Source: Bryum argenteum
Taxonomy: Eukaryota > Streptophyta > Bryopsida > Bryales > Bryaceae
Assembly: GCA_037043015.1 (NCBI GenBank)
Contig: CM073321.1
Coordinates: 3,973,001 to 4,037,000 of the forward strand
Reading direction: 5' to 3'
Length of the DNA: 64,000 bases
Position numbers and translations under genes: made by a program. Positions 23,271 to 34,567 of the stretch are shown here, one piece after another. The notes beneath the pieces are model-generated. The model saw only the letters and a program-made list of their open reading frames with translations. It was not told where the DNA came from and made no database searches. Position 1 is the stretch's first letter. Every line of letters starts with the position of its first letter.

Positions 23271-25389
23271 CTACTCTTGAGAAGATGAAGCAAGCTCCCG
23301 TAAAGAAGCCTTGATGATTTCGACCTGCTTCTTGGGTATTGTAATAATTGCGTCTATACCTTCACTGCTTTCCTCGTCAGAATGCGTAATTCTTGATTTC
23401 CAAGCAGTGAAATAGCATCTGTAGGTTGCGAACATACATCTACACCTTTCTCAACAGTCCATCGAAGCTTTCTATTTGTATCCCAATCTGTGTAATACTT
23501 CAGAATTTCTTTGGAGTGTGACATTGGATGAAGTACTGGATGTCGATTGTATTGGGTAGGTCTGGGTTTGAATTTAGATCAGACATTGCTCGCCCGAGCC
23601 AGAAAGGTCGGCCATCGGTGCCGCATGGACGTAGTGCAACAAAATAACCCTTATAAAAGTCACGTCCAACTTGAAATGAGGGAGCAAGACGATAACGTCT
23701 GTGGCCAACAAAATGATCATCGTCATCGTACTCTTCGCATACATTCTCTTCTAAAGTAAACTCATCTTCCATAGCATGTGCAAGTTGAGTTGATGGCCAA
23801 AATCCATGTTGTAACGGTAATGGTTCCTCCAAACTTGACGGAATCCCATTTTGCGACGATGCAAGTACATTTATGGGTATACAAAGAGCATCTTTAACGC
23901 CGCTCCAGTAATATGAGAGTGGCTCGTACAATCTCCGCGATTCAATTGACTCACGTGATAATCGTTCCCAATGATCAACCAAGCCTGAAATCCCTTTCAC
24001 CACCTCACGCAAATGGCGCATCTCGTTTCCACGCATTGCATCCGGTTCACCACGTGGCCATAATGATCTGCCTTGAGAATCCTCCTTCCACAATTTAATA
24101 CCAGCATCATCACCTCTAGGAAGCCATTTCTCGTCGTGACAGAAAATCTTGTACTTCATGACGGGGCATCCACTTGGATCCATGTAAAACTTGAATTGAT
24201 GCGCTTTTGTATGCCCTACCAATGCTTCATCGCCAACTAACATCCACTCTTCAATGAATTTCTTGAAGTCCGGAACCTCTTGAACGAGGTGTGGAATAAC
24301 AAGAAGTTTCTCTATCCTCATAAAAGATTACATGAGAAGAGGGATGGTAGGATAATCCTCCTTTCGCAACGCCATGCTCCAACGCCTGAATAACGCATCT
24401 ATGTCATCATGAGTGTGACCAACGAGCATAAAATTTACATATATCTCTTGGAATACTCGCTTTGCTACCAAAAGAGACCAAAAACTGAAGACGAATCTAT
24501 TCTTGTTATCACTCACAGCATCATTCATTTGGACATTGAAAATTGGAGGCAAAGACTTTCTCGGAACTAAGATGTCAAGAATCGGGCCTAATGGATCCAT
24601 ACACACCTCTGAACCTCGTAAAAGAGCAGTATACAGTGGATGCGATGGGGGCTCTGTAAAGAGCTGTCTAGATGAGGATTTAGGTGTAGTTTCGAGATCC
24701 CGTAGAAGTTTTGCAAACGAGCCAACCGTATAATTGGCATCATGTGAGTAAACATCTAGTCTGTAATGAGCGTATCGCTGGTCTACATGACCATGAGCAA
24801 GAATTCCCGTAACTGCAAGAGGTAACTTCATGAGTCCGTCTAAGTTCTTCACCTTATGAAGCAAGGCACGTGATGATGTTTTTGAGTGGTCCATCTTGTC
24901 ATGCACAATGGTCAAAACATCTTGAGGCGACTCCTTAGACCTAAAGCGGTTGAGGTAGTACAAGTCTCTGTGCGCATATGCGGAATCTAAGTGCACATTC
25001 AACTTCCTCGACCATATAAGCGATGATTGTGTCCCGGGAAGAATGAGCTTCATCAGTGATTGTAACTCATCACACTTGGAACAACACGCGAAATTGTCCC
25101 CCGATCTTTTGGCATAGTATTCTGGATAGCTGAGGCGGCGAATCTTACTAAGGTTTGAAGTTGACACCGGCGGGAGCCTACACTCTTGAAGGTGATGATC
25201 AAGAAGAGGAATTTGGTCCTTCCACTTAAAACTTGAAGGAAGTACCTTGGCAACGACCTTCTCCCCTGATGGAAGGCTCCGGGACTTGTGAGGCATGTGA
25301 TCGGCATGTCTATCAAGTATCGCCCCTAAGACGGCAGAAGCAACAATCGTATGCCTCCTAGGCTTTCGCAAGCCCGTGTTCCCGTGTAA
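23271..25389 (-). pseudogene. DUF7869-family protein, decayed
   Basis: The exon opens at 25389 after a ...cccag acceptor with LHGNTGLRKPRRHT, typical of the N-terminal block of DUF7869 proteins, followed by a zinc-ribbon-like ACCSKCDEL. The C-terminal RNase H-like region has DNKNRFVFSFWSLL, then VNFMLVGHTHDDIDALFRRW. In relatives I remember, the first block reads like LQLDN; here it is NVQMNDAV, so the likely acidic residue is displaced. An in-frame TAA at 24328-24330 interrupts IPLLM from SFMRIEKLLVIPHL, which otherwise continues in frame. At least two frame changes occur before the probable end (KKQVEIIKASLREL) near 23271. Known families are of unknown function and spread in copy number like transposons; a transposase-like role is inference. 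Upstream exons were not found. Confidence 0.7.
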
Positions 25390-25539
25390 CTGGGCCTTAT
25401 GCCCAGGGATGTCACAGCGTTCGGACGTCCGGCAGAGGTCCGGGGACCGTTCGTGACTTAGAGATTTTGGACTTTTTACTAAGGATAAATGACCATCGGG
25501 GTGCGTTCATTGGTCAAACCACTCCGTCGACCGGTCCTC

Positions 25540-25860
25540 CAGCTCGCCGTCGGCCCGACCGACCGGGCGGTCGGCCTCGGCGAACGGCATCCGGCCCGAG
25601 CGACCGGCTGTCGGACCACCGGTCCGGCCTTCGGTTCGGCCTTCGGTCCCGGGTGACCGGCCTTCGGTCCGGCCGTCGACCTGGGCGACCGGCCGTCGGA
25701 CCACTGGTCCGGCCTTCGGTTCGGCCGTCGGTCCCGGGTAACCGGCCTTCGGTCCCGGCGACCGGCCGTCGGCCTGGGCGACCGGCCGTCGGCCTCGACG
25801 ACCGGCCGTCGACCGCTGCGACCGGCCCTCGCATCCGGCGACCGCCTATGGCCAGATGGC
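25540..25860. repeat. CG-rich island 1 of gaccggccgtcgg words
   Basis: About 320 bp made of imperfect 15-30 bp units built on gaccggccgtcgg, cttcggtcc and cggtcccgg. It lies between the DUF7869 remnant (minus) and the hAT transposase (plus), just upstream of the transposase TATA box. Similar islands lie at 32532-32722, 46165-46365 and 48300-48510. Confidence 0.85.
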
Positions 25861-25927
25861 CCCCTTCAGCATCCAACGGTTTAGGAGCATTTCAATTTCA
25901 AATTGCAACGGTCATATTCAGAGTTGG

Positions 25928-25940
25928 ATGGTATATAAGA
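25928..25940 (+). promoter_or_regulatory. TATA box of the hAT transposase
   Basis: tggtatataagagaag lies about 70 bp downstream of CG-rich island 1 and about 300 bp before the transposase frame opens. It is followed at about 25 bp by gagtctcatttc, a phrase echoed after the TATA-like boxes of the ORF2 genes. Confidence 0.6.
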
Positions 25941-26229
25941 GAAGAGACATTGAGTCTCATTTCACTTCCGAATTTTGAACACTTTCCAAGGGCTTTGAGC
26001 TGCATAATTCATTTTATGTGTACATTGCTTGGTAGGTATTGAGTTCGGAAGTGAGGATTTCCGTAAGGAACTCTTGCCATTTTTTTCCCCGTCACGGTCC
26101 CACCACTGTTTATGACTTTGAGGCGTCCTATTTATCAAAATGGGCCCTGCTCCATATGAGCCTTGATTTAGAGACATCGAGAAGGAAGGCAAAGCGTCTG
26201 GGTCCTTCATACAGTGCTCAGTATGTTAT

Positions 26230-28934
26230 GTAATTGTTTCTAAGAAGAAGAGTCGGAATACGAGTCATTATGGGTACGAGAAGATTCTTGGACATAGGGA
26301 TTCGAGTTCTGCCCTTTGCCCAAAGCTGCCTGGAGAAATTAGGGAGTTATATTTAAGATGTGGTGGGGAGTTCCCTCCATATAACGGAGAATGGGACGGA
26401 TTTCTTGGTGAATGTTCTCTCACTCCATCCACGGACGTTCCAGGTGCTTCAAAACATGACATTCCAAAAACCCCTAGGAGTGACTCTTGTGTAGGGTCCT
26501 CGCTAGGCACCCCCATGAATTCAACAAATCTTTTGGTAGGGTCAACGTCTGCTTCTTCCATGCTTATGAGGGGAATTAAGGATACTCGCCTGATGTTTGG
26601 ATCTATGAAGCAAACGAAGCAATCTTCAATTGAAGCTACTTTTGCAGAAGCGGATAGGCGGGAGTTGGATAAACTCTGGGCAAATTTTTTTTACGAAGAA
26701 AATATACCATTCTCAGTAGCCCGGAATGATGCGTTCAAAGCTGCCGTGATGAAGACTGCTGGATTTCGAAAATCCTATGCTCCACCATCTTACCATGACA
26801 TTCGGACAAGGTTGTTAGGAGAAGTAAAGACGGAGTTACAAAAGAAACTAGATAGTAGACTCTCGGAGAGCCTTCAGAAGTTTGGAGGAACTTTGACCAT
26901 GGATGGATGGTCATCTGTGACTAGTCGCTCTTTGGTGAATGCGATGCTCATGACTCAAGCTGGAGAGCTTTTTCTTGGTGCTGTGGATACTACTGGCATA
27001 GAGAAAACAGCGGTGTACATGTCAACTCTCATGTTGAAGTACATAGAACAAGTTGGACTAGAAGAACATTGTTCAAGTATGCACAGACAATGCTTCTGTA
27101 ATGCTCAATGCCTCAACAATAGTCCTTGAGAAATATCATCACATTTTCATGCAAGGGTGTGCGATACATGCAATGGACTTGTTGGAGGATTGGGGAAAGG
27201 CTGGATGGATGGCGAATACTTTGGTCATGGCGAAGAGAATGGTCAAGTTTATCAAGAGGCGACAAATGCCCCTAGCTGTGTTTCGTAAACACGAGGCAAA
27301 ATTCAGCCTACTGATGCCTGAGAAAACAAGATTTGCTAGTCAATTCATAGTGATAGATCGCTTGTTGGAGGTCAAGGAATCATTGGAGCAAGTTGTTGTC
27401 GACCCTATGTTCACAGCCTATGCCTCGAAGAAAACGGTATCTGCTAGAGATAAGCTTATATTCTCCCGCAAGGTCAAGAAGGTGGTGTTGAGCGATGACT
27501 TTTGGGAGCAATGCAAAAGATTACGGGATATGGTTGCCCCCGTAGTGTATGCTCTTAGAGAATTCGACGGCAAGGCTCCTAGTACGGGCAAGGCTTGGCA
27601 TATCATGCGTGATTTTGAGAGACATGTCCATACTTTGCACGCACCGCCAATCTCATTGGAACCACTTGAGGTCGCCACCGCAAAAGAGGAGTTTTACCAT
27701 CGGAAACGGCTCATGACAACGGATTTACATGGCGCGGCTGCACTTTTAAATCTTTATTTACTACATGACCAAGAGTTAGCTGACGATCCCGATCTTACAA
27801 TAGCTTGCAAGCGTGTTTTACAAAAATTATGTCCCCCGGATGATTACGCAGACGTGGTGAGTGAATTTCTCGCGTTTCGTTTCTCCAATTGCAAAGCGAA
27901 TACTAGCACAGACCGTGTCCTCATCGGCTTGCGAACGCAACTGGAGTAGCTACTCTTATGTTCATGACAGGAAACGGAATCAGTTACTACCGGGCAGAGC
28001 TGATGACTTGGTCTACATATATTCCAACTTGAAATTGCTCGCGAATGATAAGTTGAGTGATGATGGGCGGTGGTATAGAGAGAACTTGGATCTAGAGGAA
28101 GACCAAGTACATGAGAACGATGAGGAAGCTGTCGAGGACGAATCAGAGACGGGTGACAATGATATATTTGAATTTGGTCATGAAGACGATGATATGACTT
28201 TCTTGTCCGCTTCAAATGATGAAGATGCTCCAAATGCTAATGGTGATTTTATCGCTCATGGTGTTTCGGCGGATGATGTAGATGATGAGCAGCCGTTAGC
28301 ACGGTTAATGACACAATGCGGCATGGACAAATCAAATAACATCCTACCTGTTATCGCTAGTGGTTTACGGTTGAAAAAGGAGGCGATAGATGTGAAGACC
28401 ACTGCGTTCAATACTACTGCGGGCACTATGAGCTCTGATCCGTTTGCGAAGAATATCGCATCCGGTAGTAAGGATCAAGTATCTGATCAATGTGCTACTC
28501 CTTGCGCTTTATTTCAACCCTCTACTACAAGGGTTACGACAACCTTGGAGAAATCCTCTAATGGTTTAGTATCCCTTTCAAGAGCCAAATTTGAGAGCAT
28601 CTCTTGTGACTCTGATGTACCGTTGGGCATGTATTTAAAAAATGTCAATGTTCCTCGTACTGCCACGGGGTTACAGCACATGTTTGGCACTTCCAAGTCG
28701 CATAAACGAAAATCTGCAACGGTTCCAACTGTTCCGCCTAAAAAACCGAAGATCCCTGTTAATCTTCCCGAATTTGATACTTGGCATAAGTATGGGAATA
28801 TACAATGTCCAGAGAATAAACCCAAGATCAAAGAGGAGGTTCCAAGCGATAATGAATATGATCCTACGGAGTCTAGTAGAACTAAAGTGAAGGGAGATAG
28901 CGATTATGAGCAATCCTCTGGTCCTGATGAGTAG
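26230..28934 (+). pseudogene. hAT superfamily transposase (DUF659 type), decayed
   Basis: A DNA transposase of the hAT family, which cuts and pastes via an RNase H fold with 8-bp target duplications. The open frame starts near 26230; MNSTNLL at 26515 is the first obvious Met. Domains in order: an N-terminal leader without a recognisable BED finger, DUF659 (GTLTMDGWSSVTSRS, the first catalytic D), then VCTDNASVMLNAS and GCAIHAMDLLEDW, and a C-terminal dimerisation region SSSACERNWSSYSYVHD with RKRNQLLPGRADDLVYIY. Frames change near 27070 (around the second catalytic D) and again near 27870. Beyond the dimerisation region it carries an unusual acidic tail of about 280 residues with a basic KKPKIP patch. 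A partner gene, ORF2, converges from the right. Confidence 0.85.
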
Positions 28935-29596
28935 TTGAATTTGGCATCTTTATGTAGTATAGGTTTATAGGACTTATACTTATTATAGAATTTGTAGTTA
29001 TAGTTTATTGTAGTACTTTATTGTTTTACTCCAAATGCATTTGGAGATTGTATTGTCTACATGACTACATTTAATGTGTTGAAAAATATTACATATATTT
29101 TTACATACTTGTCGTACGATAGTCTTCACTCTTAAGCATAGAGAAGAAATGCACATTAAATCTAAAAGATTGTAACCCTTTACTTCAAAAATAAGGCCCC
29201 ATGGATCAATGGTTGCATTTTCATCATTTTTAAAACAACAGCCATACAACCTAGAAAAAGCATATATATATATTTAGTTATATACGTGCAACTTAATGTC
29301 CAACATCCGTTCTAACTTCAAACTGAAGATCCATCCGATTGGCCAATCTGAGCTACACTACGAGTACGCGGTCTTTGACTTGGACGGGCAATTCGACCGC
29401 CCTCTTCATACTCTCGATGCACGGCTGCGATTTCGCCTCTCATCTTCGTCTGCCAACTATCCTCCCCATCTTCGCCCGATTGCCTCTTCCGCTTTTTGCT
29501 TGGATCCACTTCTTTGTTACGTAAGATTTCCATGGCCTTCTTGATCTTTGCAATGACATCCTGTACAACACCTTCAAACTCATCCAATAATAGAAG
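28935..29596. other. AT-rich spacer between convergent genes
   Basis: Lies between the ends of the hAT transposase and ORF2. A plus-strand frame at 29296-29544 is the shadow of minus-strand text (KEVDPSKKRKRQSGED) that may be a small decayed tail exon of ORF2. Otherwise nothing is seen. Confidence 0.4.
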
Positions 29597-32320
29597 TTAT
29601 GTGTCTTTTGGGTTTAAAAGACATTCTCTCCAAAAAGAAATGGCGTCATCGATACGCACATCAAACTTTTTCACCGCATCCCAATAAGAGACCTCCACAT
29701 CTTCAAAAGAATATTCCGGTATCGAAGTCCGGTATATTGCGGCCTCCTCCAATTTCGCAAGTACCACAGCTCTTCCAATTGGAGTATGATCGTACTTCCA
29801 TCGGTTGAACTCGTGCCCTGGTGGCATAAGATCTCCTATGCCCATCATCTCGTAGAATCTCGTGCTAAATGGGGAGCAACATACCGGACTTACTGATTTT
29901 GTCATCGCATATCGGCATATGCAAGTAACATGGAAGTTATGGCCACATTGGCCCAACGTGTATGCGCCCTCTGGACCAAAATGATGTAGGCACACCGCAC
30001 ATTTGTTTTTAAGTATTGCGGGAGGAGGGTCGCATGTGTTGATTACAATGCGAGCTGACTTTTGTAGGTGCCATGAGAATCTACTATACGGCGCCCATCC
30101 TTCCTCTATCTCCAAAGTCCAATCAACATCATTGTTTCGTCCCATCTTAGAGTAGTTTGTACGCTCCATCATCTCTTCAATATCCCCCCAAAAAGTGACC
30201 TCTACAAGATCATATCGTTTTTTCGATCTGTTCGTACAGAACTTCTCCAATGAAGCATCCACAACTTCACGTGATTCTTTTGATGTAGATGCAATCGATT
30301 TCAGATCTTCTTTTGCCCTCGAAACCAAGCTTCTTCTATTTTGAAGTCGATGAACCCATCCCAACCATGGTAGTATGCGTAGGTGGATTGTTGCCTCTGT
30401 AGAATCTACCGTTTTGAAGGTTTTCCGTAATGCCTCCAATTCAGCGACTGCCTCATCTCTCTCTTTACTTGTAGCCTCCAACTTCATTGAGCATGCTTTT
30501 GCTTCCTCCTCCAATTTCGCAACTGTAACATCTCTCTCCTTCTTCAGTGCCGCGAACTTCATCGCCCATGCTCGTTGTCGCTCAATCTGTGCATCATCTA
30601 TCTCCTTTTGTGATATTAACTTCAATTCCCCCGGAATTTCATCATCGTCATCATCGACTATTTTGATAATGGTTTTTCCCTTATCTTCTTTACCATCATC
30701 TTCACCAACCTCTTTGAGAGGAGATAAACCCTTGATATAGGCTTGTCCATTATCTTCTTCAGCATCCTCTTTACCACCCGCATCAATTTGTGAAAGAAAA
30801 AGACTATCAGAAGTCCCGATAATGGTCTTCCTCTTATCTTTATTACCATCCTTTTCACCATCCTCTTTACCATCGTCTTTACCACCCGCATCACATTCTG
30901 GAACAACATGACTACATGAAGCCACCTGAGTGTCATTCTGTGATGAAACAAAGTTGTCATTATCTTCTAAGTCTTCTAACGCATCCCTTTGGCGCATTGC
31001 TTCTTGGTACTTTGCCACATACTTGCTAGCATGACCTTGGCCAAACAACCGCAATTCCCTATAGAACTCGTCAAGGAGACGTTGCGTAATTTGGTGTTGC
31101 TTGTGCATTTTGAGAATGATCTGATGATCTTTCACTCGGCCCGTCAGTAGAGGATCAAACTGATCTACGAGTGCCTCAAAATTTAAGGGAGCTAGTAGAA
31201 CGTTGGGCATGATACGTGCAAAAGTGTGAGCCATCTCCACAAAACGAGGACCCATTTCCGCAAGTATTTCTGACCCTGCCTTCAAGTTCATCCCTAGAGC
31301 ACTTATCCTTTCAGCCGAAGTAACTCCCCAATCATTCCTTGGCAAACCTTGCTCTTTATCTACCTCATTGCACCAATCTGCCAATCTTTCTGCTTTCTTC
31401 AGCCACTCATCCAATTTCTTATTGCTTGGTACTGTACGCAGATAATCCTCGAAATTTCCCACCATACCCGAATCGGGATCCATGTCATCCATGGCATCAG
31501 TTGGTGCTCTAGTTTCCAGTGGTTCACTTGGCCCTGCCTCCTCTGATGTTGGTACCAAGGTTACATGAGGTTCTTCAACTACGTTTGCACCTTCAAGCCT
31601 ATCAGTTATAGTCGGTTCTACGATTGGGGCATCCGTGGCAACCATATTCCTTCCATCCTCCTGATGTGTCGTGGTTGTTAGAAGAGAATCCTTCACCGCC
31701 GTTTCATGAGTTTTTCTCCTCAAGTGCTGCAATAAGGCCTTTGTAGAGTTTGATTCTGGATCAAACATATCTGGGATATCCTTCTGATTTCTCCCGATTC
31801 GAAGAGGATATGCACTACTCGCCGTGAATGTGCTCCAGTTCACCTTGCGCTTCAATATGAGCTCAGCATACACCATGCTCAAAAGCGTATAGGAAAAATA
31901 ACCTTTCCTCTTGGGACGAGTTCCAAACAACGCCACCCAAACTTCTTCAGCACGATGAAAGAAGTGATCATCCTTGCATGTTTGAGGGTTGCAAGTAAAA
32001 TTATTGGTATTAACTCTGTGACATTCTCGAGGCCAAAGTTTCCCAATGTGATACATCTTCACATATTTCTTGCACGTCGCCAATCTCTAGTATTCCTCCG
32101 TTCCATTGGCCCAACCGCTCTCAGCTTTGATGGCCTCATTATCCAAGATCTCGTAGTGCAACTCATGTCTCGCTCCTTTTGGTTTCAGTCTCTTTGACAG
32201 TGTCTCCTAAAAAACCAACTCAGTACCCACCAATCCTACGTTTGTGTTTTCTGTCGCAGCTGACCTCAAGGTCTGTTCAGAATCAGCCTCCATGTTCGTG
32301 TGATCGATATCCGTCGCCAT
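29597..32320 (-). pseudogene. ORF2-A: coiled-coil protein with RING-like C-terminus
   Basis: The start is set by homology to the copy at 48736 (MAT at 32320). Two in-frame stops occur in the first 80 codons (after TELVF and after GTEEY); the remaining about 830 codons are open. Visible parts: a conserved N-terminal block (TCKKYVKMYHIGKLWPREC, then CKDDHFFHRAEEVWVALFG), a disordered segment, a helical region (LDEWLKKAERLADWCNEVD), acid-lysine repeats of the form GGKEDAEEDNG, a coiled coil (KLEEEAKACSMKLEATSKE), and near the end CAVC...CGHNFHVTC, a RING-H2 pattern whose last Cys pair is degenerate (SPVCC instead of CxxC). RING domains often act as E3 ubiquitin ligases; here the damaged last pair makes that doubtful. 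It converges on the hAT transposase and may be its partner gene. Family otherwise unrecognised. Confidence 0.6.
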
Positions 32321-32510
32321 GAAGAATAGGGAGTATTTAAAATACCCCGAAGATATCCCAAGTATGCAAAAATTCGATGCAGCAGCCGCAAGTGTCACGC
32401 TGACTTCCCCCCGCCACCACAAATGCAACACACGAGAAGCTAATGCCCACGGTTGCAGCTCAGTTGAGATGGATGTATACGAGAAGAAGTGAGGGGAAAT
32501 GAGGCTCCAA

Positions 32511-32526
32511 AGGCCTTTTATCCCAA
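32511..32526 (-). promoter_or_regulatory. TATA-like box of ORF2-A
   Basis: On the minus strand gggataaaaggcctttgg follows CG-rich island 2, then gagcctcatttcccctcac. The copy-B promoter has the same layout (gatggataaagagccctt, then ttcatttcccatcac). Confidence 0.5.
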
Positions 32527-32531
32527 TCCTA

Positions 32532-32722
32532 GAGACCGGCCGCACGGACCGGTCGCTCGGCCAATCATGGCCGCGACCGATACTCGCCTTCCGGTCCCGC
32601 CGACCGGCCACGATCGGCCGACCGATTACGGCCGAGTGATGTGGCCGGCCGATTCTGGCCGCTCGATGTCGGCCGACCGATGCCGGTCGACCAAGGCGGC
32701 CGACCGATCTCGGCGGCCGCTT
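32532..32722. repeat. CG-rich island 2 upstream of ORF2-A
   Basis: About 190 bp of gaccggcc, cggccgaccgat and related words, ending in an abrupt switch to an A/T homopolymer-rich stretch. Part of the left inverted arm. Confidence 0.8.
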
Positions 32723-33960
32723 TGGTTATTTTTTTAAAATTTTTTAAATTTTTTTTTAAAATAAAAAATAAAAAATATAAAAAAATATATATACTACAGA
32801 AATCTTACAAAATTGCATAGGATCCTTTTTAATTCCGCAAAGATTTTGGTTATTCGATTCTCAGTGATTATTACATAATGAAAAGGGGAATCCTATGTTG
32901 ATTTCTGAAATGCTATATATTCTTTTTTCACGGATACATCTAAACTCTAAATTTTAAGTTCATAACCATTTCGACTGGACTCTTTAAAGTGTAAATCTTC
33001 ACAAATTCATACATCTTAAACCAAGAACAAGTGATTTTATCCATTAGATACTGTAAATGAAGAAGTGATGGTTCTTCAAAATATTCTATTCCCAAATCAA
33101 TCACTCATAGTATACGAATAATCAATTTCATTTAACATCAAATCTTACTACTAATGTCCTATACGTGTACAATATCAAATATGATTAAAAATTTAGTAGT
33201 TGATGCCATTATTGCCATATTTTAAACACTTATAGGGTGGGATATTTTCTTAAATTTATTTGTCTCCCTATTTATTTCTCTTATTTTATGATAGTAACAA
33301 TAGAAACTTAGTTCTATTACCTTTGTAAGAGGGAAATAAGTAACTATTCAAATCCATACAATAAGAATAATGCTACAATTAACTTTTAAAAAAGTATATT
33401 TGCAGATTAGTTACAATTATATGTACTAGATTATATATATACTCCTAGGTTAGTTGAAGGGTGTCGGACAAAAAATAGCCAATAATAGAATTAGTTGTTT
33501 AAGCACAATGTTTTCTTATAATAAGTACTACTAAATTAGATACACAACGATGGAGTAATTTCCAAATGCCCATCAAATAATATAGACCAAAAAATGTGGA
33601 AAAGTTAAGGCCCAAATAGAAAGTCTAAATATTGACAAACACAGTAATATCAAAGTTATGAAAAGTAAATGCTCACACATGCTCACCTACATTTCATATA
33701 TACTTAGATCTCTCCAATGTTAGACATCAGTATACTCTCACCAAGGAATAGTTAAAATATTAGAATGTAATCTGAGAGGATTTAAGGCCACCTCAGGGTA
33801 CACACTAGGGGGCAAGCCATGAATGGGGGCCAAAACATGGCAAAATCTCCTAGTGAGAATGGATAACTTTTTGACAAAAGTTGGGAGATAGAAGAAATGA
33901 ATGTCAATCCATGGGAGCTTGCAATACTAGCACTCACCACTATGAACCATGGTGAAATCA

Positions 33961-34055
33961 CCTAAAGGCGGGCACTCGAGATTCTTGCCTTTATAAAGAT
34001 CTCACCTCCCTTGCATGTACCTCATGCGTACATATTTAGGGTGCCCGCCTTTAGG
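33961..34055. mobile_element. 95-bp MITE-like element
   Basis: Perfect 15-bp terminal inverted repeats CCTAAAGGCGGGCAC and GTGCCCGCCTTTAGG enclose 65 bp. It lies in the part of the left arm that is missing from the right arm, consistent with later insertion. No target duplication was resolved. Confidence 0.65.
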
Positions 34056-34567
34056 CTTCTCCTTCTAAAATTTGAATTTCATTATGTGTGTGCTTTAAAA
34101 AAGCACATAAATAGGGTTAGCTTGTCTTTTTCTCTTCCCTATCCGTGAAAAATAGTAACCCACTCATTTCTCACACCAAGTATATAGATTCCCTCAATTT
34201 TCCTTAAGTGCACGACAATAGGTGGTTTCACCATAAAGGGGCTATGTCCAATATTTTTGGATATATTTTATAATTCCAACCATAGGATCTTGAGTAGACC
34301 ACCATATATAGTTGTGTGAAATTATCAACTGTTGGATCATCTTTAGATGCGAGATCATAACATTTGAAGTTGAATATGAAACATTTTTTGGCCGCGACGA
34401 TAAAAGACAAAATGGTGGCCATGGTTGTTAAGGTGTTAGGAAAGAATATTGTAAAAAAATAGAAAATAAAAAATAAAAGTGTACAAATAAAAAACATGGA
34501 CTCTAGTTAATAGTAAGAATTGGCCCCATGGCCTTGGCTCTCCTTCTAGAAATGGGCTTCAACTCGG

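Larger units (their letters stand above)
31866..34557. repeat. Left arm of a 2.4-2.7 kb inverted repeat
   Basis: Reverse-complement similarity to 46757-49187 runs from within ORF2 through its promoter island and AT-rich upstream DNA to ggcttcaac at 34557. In the ORF2 part I judge identity well above 80% by eye; the AT-rich part is more diverged. The left arm holds extra sequence at about 33930-34480, including a small MITE. Confidence 0.8.

Noticed and set aside
25467-26042. Arg/Pro/Gly-rich ORFs in both strands over CG island 1
   Set aside because: CG-rich arrays give open frames on all strands; the position fits a promoter or subterminal repeat.
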